Part shown: one piece after another, positions 1 through 5,573 of the stretch
Layout of the letters: each line of letters begins with the position of its first letter
Numbering within the stretch: position 1 is the stretch's first letter
From: Candidatus Omnitrophota bacterium
GTDB lineage: Bacteria; Omnitrophota; Koll11; Gygaellales; JAQTUY01
DNA: 5,573 nt
NCBI GenBank assembly: GCA_028707105.1
Contig: JAQTUY010000108.1
Coordinates: 1-5,573, forward strand
Reading direction: 5' to 3'
Notes under the pieces: model-generated
Database searches by the model: none
What the model saw: only the letters and a program-made list of their open reading frames with translations
Told to the model about the DNA's origin: nothing
Made by a program: the position numbers and the translations under genes

Positions 1-312
1 CGGCCGTGTAGTAAATTGTACCCCGATATCCACTAACTCTTTGATCCTTTCCGGGGCCTCCTTTACGACCAGTTCCACTACATCCGGACGAGACAGGCCA
101 TCTCCCGAGCGCAGGGTATCTGCAATATGCAGTTCAAAGGAGTCGTCCGGCCCTGTGACCGCAGCAATCCCTCCCTGGGCGAGGTTGGTGCTGGTATCCA
201 TCATGGCCTTTTTGGTGACGATTGTTACCTCACCATAACGCGCCGCTTTCAAGGCAAAGCTGAGTCCGGCAATACCGCTGCCGATAACCAAAAAATCAGT
301 TTTAATTTCCAC
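1..312 (-). CDS. nadB: L-aspartate oxidase, N-terminal part (cut by window edge)
   Basis: NadB is the FAD flavoprotein that oxidises L-aspartate to iminoaspartate, which NadA condenses with dihydroxyacetone phosphate to make quinolinate for NAD synthesis. It is cytosolic and can use oxygen or fumarate as electron acceptor. The 104 codons present show the FAD Rossmann motif GSGIAG (residues 11-16) after a hydrophobic strand, then VTIVTKK (29-35) and the diagnostic STNLAQGGIAAV (41-52). The block HIADTLRSGDGL (62-73) and PERIKELVDIGVQF (87-100) also fit NadB. The LAQGGIAAV form favours NadB over the related SdhA/FrdA flavoproteins. The start is GTG at 312: an in-frame TAA sits immediately upstream (313-315), and GGGGAG (319-324) lies six bases away as ribosome binding site. 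Family members are about 520-540 residues, so roughly four fifths lies outside the window. The gene is divergent from the HAD phosphatase. Confidence 0.93.
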   Translation of the reverse strand, partial: MEIKTDFLVIGSGIAGLSFALKAARYGEVTIVTKKAMMDTSTNLAQGGIAAVTGPDDSFELHIADTLRSGDGLSRPDVVELVVKEAPERIKELVDIGVQFTTRP

Positions 313-318
313 TTAAAT

Positions 319-324
319 CTCCCC
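319..324 (-). promoter_or_regulatory. Ribosome binding site of nadB
   Basis: GGGGAG on the minus strand lies six bases before the GTG at 312. It decides the start, because the codon directly before that GTG is an in-frame stop and the next in-frame ATG (residue 37) would delete the FAD-binding motif. An ATG overlapping this site is in another frame and stops at once. Confidence 0.75.
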
Positions 325-331
325 ATAGTAT

Positions 332-359
332 TTGTGAAGCAATCGATTATTGCTATTAT
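332..359 (+). promoter_or_regulatory. Candidate extended -10 promoter for the HAD phosphatase gene
   Basis: On the plus strand TTGTGA (332-337, four of six matches) is followed after 16 bases by TATTAT (354-359, five of six). A TG one base before the -10 box (351-352) gives an extended -10 element. The predicted start near 366 leaves a leader of about 75 bases. It falls at the same place as the predicted nadB start, so the two promoters occupy each other's transcribed DNA. The -35 match is weak and the element is predicted by eye only. Confidence 0.35.
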
Positions 360-360
360 T

Positions 361-370
361 CCAAATTTGG
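361..370. promoter_or_regulatory. Palindrome CCAAATTTGG, possible operator
   Basis: This perfect 10-base palindrome lies between the -10 boxes of the two candidate divergent promoters and over both predicted transcription starts. A dimeric regulator bound here could control both genes. I do not recognise it as the site of a named regulator, and a 10-base AT-rich palindrome can occur by chance. Confidence 0.3.
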
Positions 371-372
371 GT

Positions 373-400
373 ATCATAGGGCAATACATTTTTTTGGCAA
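373..400 (-). promoter_or_regulatory. Candidate sigma-70-type promoter for nadB
   Basis: On the minus strand TTGCCA (400-395) and TATGAT (378-373) are separated by 16 bases. Each matches the sigma-70 consensus at five of six positions. Transcription would start near 366 and leave a leader of about 54 bases before the GTG. The spacer contains an A7 run. The -35 box is overlapped by an AAGCTT palindrome pair (399-413), and the start point lies in the palindrome CCAAATTTGG (361-370). This is a motif match by eye, without experimental support. Confidence 0.5.
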
Positions 401-413
401 GCTTAACAAGCTT
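399..413. repeat. Paired AAGCTT repeat, possible operator
   Basis: Two copies of AAGCTT are separated by AAC. Because AAGCTT is its own reverse complement, the pair is both a direct and an inverted repeat. The first copy overlaps the -35 box of the candidate nadB promoter, which is a natural position for a repressor site. There is no independent support beyond the symmetry and position. Confidence 0.25.
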
Positions 414-440
414 ATTTCATCTAAAGGGTGATGCAGAGTT

Positions 441-1064
441 ATGATTAAGGTAGTTGCGTTTGACTGCGACGGGGTCATGTTTGATTCCCGGGAGGCCAAT
501 CGGGCCTTTTATAACCATATACTGGCGGCCTTCGGACGTAAGGAGATGACCGAAGAGGAACTATTTTATGTACACATGCACACGGCCGATGCCTCTATAG
601 CCCATCTTTTTCGGGGCAGGGAAGAACTGGAGTCAGCGCAGCAGTATCGGCTTAACACGGATTATACCCCATTTCTTCCCCTGATGATAATGGATCCCGG
701 TTTGAAAGGGTTTTTAAGGTATCTGCAACCGAAGTACAGGCTGGCTATTGCCACCAATCGGACCACAACCATGGATAAGCTCCTCGAGATTTTTGAACTC
801 AAAAGTTGTTTTGATATGGTGGTTTCAGCCCTGGATGTCGCCAATTCCAAGCCACATCCCGAACCCCTGCTGAAGATAATGGACAGGTTTAAGGTCTTGC
901 CTCAAGAGGTTATTTATATCGGTGATTCGGAGCTGGACGAAAAAGCAGCCTGCGCCGCTGGCATTCGCCTTATAGCCTACAAAAATAAAGGGTTAACGGC
1001 GGCCTATCATGTGGATAGTTTTCACGAAGTTATCCCCATATTAGAGGATAATTGTTCTTCATAA
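441..1064 (+). CDS. HAD-superfamily (subfamily IA) phosphatase, phosphoglycolate phosphatase-like
   Basis: This 207-residue protein is a complete HAD hydrolase of the usual phosphoglycolate phosphatase size. Motif I is FDCDGVMFD (residues 7-15), with D8 as the expected nucleophile and D10 as the acid/base. Motif II is T105 in LAIATNR (101-107), motif III is K137 in SKPHP (136-140), and motif IV is GDSELD (161-166) with the Mg-binding D162 and D166. The stretch from about 16 to 80 between motifs I and II is the helical C1 cap that sets substrate choice. The C-terminal AGIRLIAY is typical of Gph/PpaX-type enzymes. The protein should be cytosolic and Mg-dependent. The true substrate cannot be read from the sequence; phosphoglycolate, pyrophosphate or a sugar phosphate are possible. 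The start at 441 has a rather distant AAAGGG (423-428). ATG at 431 is in a frame that stops after five codons. The 3' end overlaps the convergent transporter gene by 43 bases. Confidence 0.88.
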   Translation: MIKVVAFDCDGVMFDSREANRAFYNHILAAFGRKEMTEEELFYVHMHTADASIAHLFRGREELESAQQYRLNTDYTPFLPLMIMDPGLKGFLRYLQPKYRLAIATNRTTTMDKLLEIFELKSCFDMVVSALDVANSKPHPEPLLKIMDRFKVLPQEVIYIGDSELDEKAACAAGIRLIAYKNKGLTAAYHVDSFHEVIPILEDNCSS

Positions 1065-2392
1065 CCAGCCTTTTCCAGCATCCCCGCCTTTTCATCTACC
1101 TGTAACAATATTATGGCTCCGATTATAAAGAAGACTGCCACGGACAATATCCCCCAACGCAGGCTTCCGGTAAGGGAGATCAGAAGGCCGTAAGACAGGG
1201 GGCCGAAAATAGAGGCAAAACGGCCGGAGATAGCAAAGAACCCGAAGAATTCCGCCGCGTGTGAGACAGGTGTAAGCAGGCATTGCAGGGCGCGGGATGC
1301 CGCCTGACTTCCTCCCAGCACCAGCCCGGCCAGGAAACAGATAATCCAGAATTCGCGCCGTGGTTCCAAAAGCCATCCCAGAACAAAGGCCCAGATTACG
1401 GCTAGCACCCAGATAACGAGGGTGCAGAGTATGGTTCGTTTGTGGCCCAGACGATCGCTGACATAGCCAAAGAATATGGATCCGACAAAGGCCACTGCCT
1501 GGATAAAAAGAAAGAGAAAGATGATCTCCCGGGTCTGCATCCCCACCACCTCGGCGGCAAAGACGGAGGTCATAACAACGACGGTTTCTATGCCGTCATT
1601 ATAGAATAGGAAGGCGATGAGAAATAAGGATAATTCGCGGAACTTTTTGATCCGGGAGAGGGTGCGTTTTACCTGGGCGAGGCCGATAGCCGCGTAACTC
1701 CTGTCACGCCCCGGCGTATCTCCGACTTTAACCCCCTTCTTATCCGTTTTCTTCTCTCGAACCCATAGAAAGGTGGGCAAGGAAAAGAGTACCCACCAGA
1801 TAGCCACGGAGAGAAAACAGGCCTGTACGGTAAATGTTATACGGCCTGCTCCGGGGATATAGAGGCCGTTCAGCATAAAAAGGTTTATAATTAATAGGGT
1901 GGCGCCTCCTATGTAGCCGAAGGCCCATCCCAGGCCGGAGACGCGGCCGACATTGGCGGGCGTAGTCATCTGTGGCAGAAAGGCATTGTAAAAGGCGTTG
2001 CCGCCGGAAAACCCGATATTGGCCATGATGAAAAAGAACGCCCCTGACCAGACATCGCCGGGCTGCACCAGGTACAGGAGAGCGGTAAAGATAATCCCGG
2101 TATAGCAGAATCCGGCCAGGAATGCCTTTTTGCGTTGTGAAAAATCGGCTATCGCGCCCAGGATGGGGGCGGTGAGGGCAGAGATAGCCATACTAAGCGA
2201 TACGATAATGGCAAAAAGTGTCGCCCCATGGATATGTAGCCCGGCGATGAAGACCCCCCTTTCTCCCCCGGCTACCTCCAAGGCAAAATATTTGTTAAAG
2301 ATCACCGCCAGGATAGTGGTGGCAAAGGCAGAGTTGGCAAAGTCATACATCGCCCAGCCGAAGATCTGTTTGTCGCGCAAGGTCGCCTGCAT
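1022..2392 (-). CDS. MFS transporter of the UMF1 / Atg22-like family
   Basis: This is a 456-residue polytopic inner-membrane protein of normal MFS length, with about 12 hydrophobic segments. The family signature GWAMYDFANSAFATTI (residues 12-27) opens TM1. MFS motif A appears in both halves, as GAIADFSQRKKAFL (79-92) and FGYVSDRLGHKRTI (308-321). FYNDGIETVV (263-272), GGSQAASRALQ (360-370) and EFFGFFAISGRFASIFGP (381-398) are the second-half blocks typical of Atg22/UMF1 proteins. A basic cytoplasmic loop (about 211-250) joins the halves. Yeast Atg22 exports amino acids from the vacuole. Substrates of bacterial members are generally not known, so none is assigned. ATG 2392 is the first start after an in-frame stop four codons upstream, but it lacks a good ribosome binding site (only AGG three bases before it). 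It lies 122 bases downstream of the AsmA-like gene in the same direction, and its last 13 codons plus stop overlap the HAD gene. Confidence 0.9.
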   Translation of the reverse strand: MQATLRDKQIFGWAMYDFANSAFATTILAVIFNKYFALEVAGGERGVFIAGLHIHGATLFAIIVSLSMAISALTAPILGAIADFSQRKKAFLAGFCYTGIIFTALLYLVQPGDVWSGAFFFIMANIGFSGGNAFYNAFLPQMTTPANVGRVSGLGWAFGYIGGATLLIINLFMLNGLYIPGAGRITFTVQACFLSVAIWWVLFSLPTFLWVREKKTDKKGVKVGDTPGRDRSYAAIGLAQVKRTLSRIKKFRELSLFLIAFLFYNDGIETVVVMTSVFAAEVVGMQTREIIFLFLFIQAVAFVGSIFFGYVSDRLGHKRTILCTLVIWVLAVIWAFVLGWLLEPRREFWIICFLAGLVLGGSQAASRALQCLLTPVSHAAEFFGFFAISGRFASIFGPLSYGLLISLTGSLRWGILSVAVFFIIGAIILLQVDEKAGMLEKAGYEEQLSSNMGITS

Positions 2393-2514
2393 AAGCCTAA
2401 TTTAAGAGAATAAGGGAGATCAAAAATTCCGGCAAGGATACCATTGAGCATAAGGCTTTTGCAAGGAGAATGAGGTCCGGTGGTATTTAAAGGTATGTGA
2501 CCGACGAGTACAAA
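2393..2514. other. Intergenic gap between the AsmA-like gene and the transporter gene
   Basis: No gene, RNA gene or convincing terminator is visible in these 122 bases. GCAAGGA occurs twice (2432-2438 and 2461-2467), and ATACCA/TGGTAT (2438-2443 and 2481-2486) form only a weak 6-base inverted repeat. On the minus strand TTGCAA (2464-2459) with TATCCT 18 bases later is a poor promoter match. Without a terminator, read-through from the AsmA-like gene into the transporter gene is possible. Confidence 0.4.
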
Positions 2515-5406
2515 TCATTTAAGCTTAAAGTCAACACGGCTGTTTTTTAATGATTCCTTATTCTCCGGCTGAAGGGCCTTCGGCTCGACCAGAAAAATCT
2601 TTTCCTGTTCGATCTGTTTGGATTTCATGATGTAATCCTTGACCTTCAACGCACGTTGTGAGGCTAACAGCCGAAGGTCATCATCTTTCACTTCGATATG
2701 CGTAAACATCAACTTTTCCATCTCGGGCACAGGCAGGTCTTTGGCGATGCCGATGATATTCCTGGGCTTTGGAAACTTTTCATTTTTATATGCCTTTTTC
2801 AGATATTTCGCATATTCGGACCCCTCTATCTTAATCTCATCTACAGATATCGCTGTCTGCCCTTCTTTAATCATGTCCTTTAATTTTTGCGCCCTTATCT
2901 TTTTATCGAAAATATACTTTCGCAGCCCTTCCCTGTCCTTCTCGGTGTCCACGTGTCCTGTTATTTCAAGTTTCAGCGACGGCCGCTCATATAATGCCTT
3001 GACCAGGGTGTCAAGTTTTTTGATTTCATGTTCGCTTATATCGGAACCGCCGTAATCGAACTCTACGTAACTGAGTTCCTCCCCTCCTCCGAAAATCGCC
3101 CCGAGGAGCGCGAAGGGGGCTGTGGCCGCCTTTTCGAGGATATTCAGAATAATTTTTATTATTATCCTGCCGACGCGGAATTTCGGATCATCGAGCGACC
3201 CGGTAACAGGGATGTCGAGATTTATTTCCCCGTTTCTGTTTTTAAGAAGGGCGATAGCAAGCCTGACAGGCAGCTTTGTGGCATCGGGACTTTCAACCTT
3301 ATCGCCAAGCGTAAACTGGTCAAGGAAGATATGGTTCTGGGAATCAAGCTTTCTCTTTACTATCAGATACTGCAGATTAAGAAACAGTTTTCCCTTCTCT
3401 ATTTTATATCCTATGTGTTTTCCTGAATAGGGGGTGAAGGGACCCATGTCAATATCCTTAAAGTCCACCTTTAAATCAACATACAGGTCTTTCTTCAACG
3501 GATTTATCTTGCCCGTGATCTCGAGTGGCGCATAATTTTCAAGTTTGCTTCTGACGTTAACATTCGCCAGTTTGGTCTCCTCGGATGAGAGGCCTGATAT
3601 CCTGCCCCCGATTTCGAGGAGATTGGCGGTATATTTTGGTTTGACGGATCTGTCTGTAAAGTTAACCGTTCCACCCTGAAGGGTTACCTTCTCTATCCTT
3701 ATCAGCTTGTCTGTTTTTTCCCCTTTATCAAGCTTAGTTTTATCCTGACCCTGCGCCTTTTCACCTTGAGCTTCCAGTATGTTCTGAGTATTGAGAGAAC
3801 CGTCGGCATTTATTACAAGGCGTGAATAGAAATCTGTAAGCGCAATCCCATTGATTTTGACATGTAAAGGATCGTATGCCACATCGACTTTATTAAGGTA
3901 AAGAGATTTACATTTCAAAAAATCATCACCATCGGCCTTGTCAATGGATGAAAAGCTCGATACTGCGGCATCACCCCTGTATATAAGTTTCATCCTGGAA
4001 GCCTTTGAATAACCGACTGAAAGATTCCCTTTAGCGTTGATATTGCCATCGGTCACTATTATTTTTATCTTATCTGTAAAATAGGGCTGAAGCGGTGTGA
4101 TATCGATACCCCTTACATCAAGTTTTATATCTGCAAACGCAGGGTCTATGCCTATTGAACCGGTTGCGGAAACTGACCCCTTTCTGCCAAGAGCAAATGA
4201 AAGAGCGGTTGAGGCCGTGGTATCTTTTGCGGTAGAAACATTCTCCATCTCAAGTCTGAGTTTCTCAACGGATAGTTTGACGGTTCGATACGGTTTCATG
4301 TCCTGAACCCTGACAGTATAATTTTCTATAAGTAGTTTCTCGAACAACGCAAGCCATGGTTTTTCCGCTTTTTCACCAGAAGGGGGTAAAAGTTTTTTCA
4401 GATTCAGCTCGCCGTTCTTTGCGCGACGTACCGTCACAATGCCTTCCTGTGTGGAGAAATTACCGACTACGAACTGCTTTTTCACAGGATCAATTCCAAG
4501 GTCTTTGACGTTGATTACCGGTATATTGAGAAGATCATCCTCCTGGTCGCGGATTCTTATTTCCCTTAATTTCAGGTTGCCTTTTATATTTATTGACGGT
4601 TCCCTCTCACTATACTGGACATAAGAAATGGTAGTCATCGTATCAAGGTGTCCCGACAGCACCCTGAAGTTCATATTGAAGGGGACATATGCAAGATAAT
4701 ATGGGATATCTAAATCTTTTATACTTAAATCAAGCATTGTTTCGTATGATTCCGAAAAAGGTTTTGACCTCCCCTTAAGTGATACAGGATGATTATTGAT
4801 TTTCGCCTCAAAGGATGGTTTTACATATTCTTCGGCAAGGTACGGCAGGTTTGAGATAAAAGGGATCGCTATGGTTAGATCCCTTACTTTATGGCGAGTT
4901 TGCTTCGGCCCGTCCCAGAAATCTACGCTGCCATTCAGTATCTGTATGTTGTTCAACGAAAACCTCAACGGTTTCGAGTCGGCTGTCTTTTCAGGTTTAT
5001 CTTGCGCCAGCAGGTCGGAGAAATTATATGCCATGTCTTCATTTCGTTTTACATTCAGATACGGCTTCTTAAGCCTTATCTCCTTAAAGATTAGACCTTT
5101 TTTAAAGATGGAAACACTCTGAAGATTCGCAAACAGTTCCTCAAAAGAGATGAACGTTTCGGAACTGCCAAGCTCTTTGACGGAAAAACCCCTTACTTTC
5201 AATGAAAGCACAAAAGGATTGACGTTTATCTCCTGAATAACAACCTTGCGGTGGAGCTTTTCAGAGAGTTTCTTTATCAGGACTGACTTGAGGATATGGG
5301 GCAGGGCAAAGAAACCGACTACCGTGAAAAGGAAAAGTCCTATAAGTCCGCCTAGAAAGACCTTTTTGTAAAAAGCAGCCGATTTGAATCGTTGTGACAG
5401 TTTCAC
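2515..5406 (-). CDS. AsmA-like DUF748 envelope protein with OmpA-like C-terminus
   Basis: With GTG 5406 as start the protein has 963 residues. Residues about 16-36 are a hydrophobic helix (signal anchor) after a basic N-terminus, so the rest should be periplasmic. The beta-rich body (about 50-745) has the DUF748/AsmA-like pattern SIFKKGLIFKEIRLKKPYLNV (starting near 99) and three copies of a D-I-D-x-P-x-x-PY motif. A hydrophobic conserved segment, AATAPFALLGAIFGGGEELS (760-779), leads into an OmpA-like tail with LKLEITGHVD (811-820) and SQRALKVKDYI (916-926). Characterised AsmA-like proteins (TamB, YhdP, YdbH) form lipid-carrying grooves between the inner and outer membranes, and a similar role is inferred here. 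The open frame extends upstream to ATG 5484, adding 26 residues, but those are encoded by a terminator hairpin and its T-rich tail, so I prefer the GTG. GGGGA (5416-5420) lies nine bases before it. A strong terminator sits just upstream and no clear promoter follows it. Confidence 0.85.
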   Translation of the reverse strand: MKLSQRFKSAAFYKKVFLGGLIGLFLFTVVGFFALPHILKSVLIKKLSEKLHRKVVIQEINVNPFVLSLKVRGFSVKELGSSETFISFEELFANLQSVSIFKKGLIFKEIRLKKPYLNVKRNEDMAYNFSDLLAQDKPEKTADSKPLRFSLNNIQILNGSVDFWDGPKQTRHKVRDLTIAIPFISNLPYLAEEYVKPSFEAKINNHPVSLKGRSKPFSESYETMLDLSIKDLDIPYYLAYVPFNMNFRVLSGHLDTMTTISYVQYSEREPSINIKGNLKLREIRIRDQEDDLLNIPVINVKDLGIDPVKKQFVVGNFSTQEGIVTVRRAKNGELNLKKLLPPSGEKAEKPWLALFEKLLIENYTVRVQDMKPYRTVKLSVEKLRLEMENVSTAKDTTASTALSFALGRKGSVSATGSIGIDPAFADIKLDVRGIDITPLQPYFTDKIKIIVTDGNINAKGNLSVGYSKASRMKLIYRGDAAVSSFSSIDKADGDDFLKCKSLYLNKVDVAYDPLHVKINGIALTDFYSRLVINADGSLNTQNILEAQGEKAQGQDKTKLDKGEKTDKLIRIEKVTLQGGTVNFTDRSVKPKYTANLLEIGGRISGLSSEETKLANVNVRSKLENYAPLEITGKINPLKKDLYVDLKVDFKDIDMGPFTPYSGKHIGYKIEKGKLFLNLQYLIVKRKLDSQNHIFLDQFTLGDKVESPDATKLPVRLAIALLKNRNGEINLDIPVTGSLDDPKFRVGRIIIKIILNILEKAATAPFALLGAIFGGGEELSYVEFDYGGSDISEHEIKKLDTLVKALYERPSLKLEITGHVDTEKDREGLRKYIFDKKIRAQKLKDMIKEGQTAISVDEIKIEGSEYAKYLKKAYKNEKFPKPRNIIGIAKDLPVPEMEKLMFTHIEVKDDDLRLLASQRALKVKDYIMKSKQIEQEKIFLVEPKALQPENKESLKNSRVDFKLK

Positions 5407-5438
5407 AGACGGCCATCCCCAAAAGTTATCCTGTAAGT

Positions 5439-5493
5439 AAACAAAAGAAAACGGACATTCTTGCAGAACGTGCTGATTCTGCAAGAATGTCCG
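5439..5493 (-). terminator. Rho-independent terminator on the minus strand
   Basis: The arms CGGACATTCTTGCAGAA (5452-5468) and TTCTGCAAGAATGTCCG (5477-5493) are perfect 17-base complements around an 8-base loop. On the minus strand the stem is followed directly by TTTTCTTTTGTTT (5451-5439), the U-rich tail of an intrinsic terminator. The plus strand has no T-run after the stem, so it acts leftward only. It begins six bases after the stop codon at 5500 and presumably ends the upstream gene. It also covers the longest-frame start (5484) of the AsmA-like gene. Confidence 0.85.
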
Positions 5494-5499
5494 CCGGCC

Positions 5500-5573
5500 T
5501 TATCCGTCATAATTTAGAATCTGTATATTTATCGAATCGGTTTTATTTGCACCCTTCGATTTTTTGCCCGGCC
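5500..5573 (-). CDS. C-terminal end of an unidentified gene (cut by window edge)
   Basis: One minus-strand frame is open from the window edge to a TAA at 5502-5500, giving 23 residues with sequence beginning PGKKSKGANKTD and ending LNYDG. The other two minus frames have stops within this stretch. The stop sits six bases before a strong terminator in the same direction, which is the arrangement expected at a gene end. The piece is lysine-rich then hydrophobic, and too short to assign a family. A competing rightward frame from ATG 5487 is open to the edge but has no ribosome binding site and starts inside the hairpin. Confidence 0.45.
   Translation of the reverse strand, partial: PGKKSKGANKTDSINIQILNYDG

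Noticed and set aside
127..444. Rightward open frame opposite nadB running into the intergenic region
   Set aside because: It is antisense to a clear nadB N-terminus, has no recognisable protein features, and its tail is AT-rich intergenic DNA.
1022..2392. Idea that the Atg22-like transporter and the AsmA-like protein form a eukaryote-like autophagy or lipid module
   Set aside because: The resemblance is only in family names and fold relatives. UMF1 transporters and AsmA-like proteins are each widespread in bacteria, and one adjacency gives no evidence of joint function.
2393..2458. AAGCCT/AGGCTT inverted repeat flanking the transporter gene start
   Set aside because: The arms are only six bases with a 54-base loop and no T-run, so this is not convincing as a terminator or regulatory hairpin.
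2639..3430. Several rightward open frames of 100-140 codons opposite the AsmA-like gene
   Set aside because: They mirror a long conserved coding region, show no start signals and read as shadow peptides rich in Ser, Phe and Ile.
5407..5484. N-terminal extension of the AsmA-like protein from ATG 5484
   Set aside because: It translates a 17-base perfect hairpin and its T-rich tail, has no ribosome binding site of note, and precedes a normal start with a signal anchor.
5487..5573. Rightward open frame from ATG 5487 to the window edge (29 codons)
   Set aside because: It starts inside the terminator hairpin and lacks a ribosome binding site. The hairpin's T-run points to transcription in the opposite direction. 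Sequence beyond the edge would be needed to reopen the case.

Overview
The window looks like ordinary chromosome from a Gram-negative bacterium. It carries a biosynthetic gene (L-aspartate oxidase, NAD pathway), a small HAD phosphatase, an Atg22/UMF1-type MFS transporter and a very large AsmA-like/DUF748 envelope protein. That last family needs an outer membrane, and this form of it (N-terminal anchor, AsmA-like body, OmpA-like tail) reminds me of Desulfobacterota and neighbouring phyla. The phylum is an inference from gene style only. I see no mobile element, CRISPR array, rRNA or tRNA.

Layout from left to right. The N-terminal 104 codons of nadB read leftward from a GTG start at 312 and run off the window. 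A 128-base AT-rich divergent intergenic region follows, with candidate promoters for both directions and two small palindromes. A HAD-IA phosphatase gene reads rightward (441-1064). Its 3' end overlaps by 43 bases the 3' end of an MFS transporter gene that reads leftward (1022-2392). A 122-base gap then separates the transporter from the AsmA-like gene, which also reads leftward. Its longest reading frame begins at 5484, but that start lies inside a rho-independent terminator (5439-5493). The more likely start is the GTG at 5406, giving a 963-residue protein. Finally, the last 23 codons of another leftward gene appear to enter at the right edge, stopping at 5500, six bases before the terminator hairpin.

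How the genes work together. No tight pathway is apparent. NadB feeds NAD synthesis. The HAD enzyme is probably a housekeeping phosphatase, and sharing a control region with nadB does not prove a functional link. The AsmA-like protein probably sits in the inner membrane, spans the periplasm with a repeated beta-groove body, and may contact peptidoglycan through its OmpA-like tail. The transporter could be co-transcribed behind it, but the 122-base gap leaves this open.

The most useful observations are the start correction forced by the terminator, the three approximately 210-residue repeats in the AsmA-like protein, its interrupted OmpA-like C-terminus, and the overlapping divergent control region at nadB. 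I did not find convincing evidence for a wholly new system.
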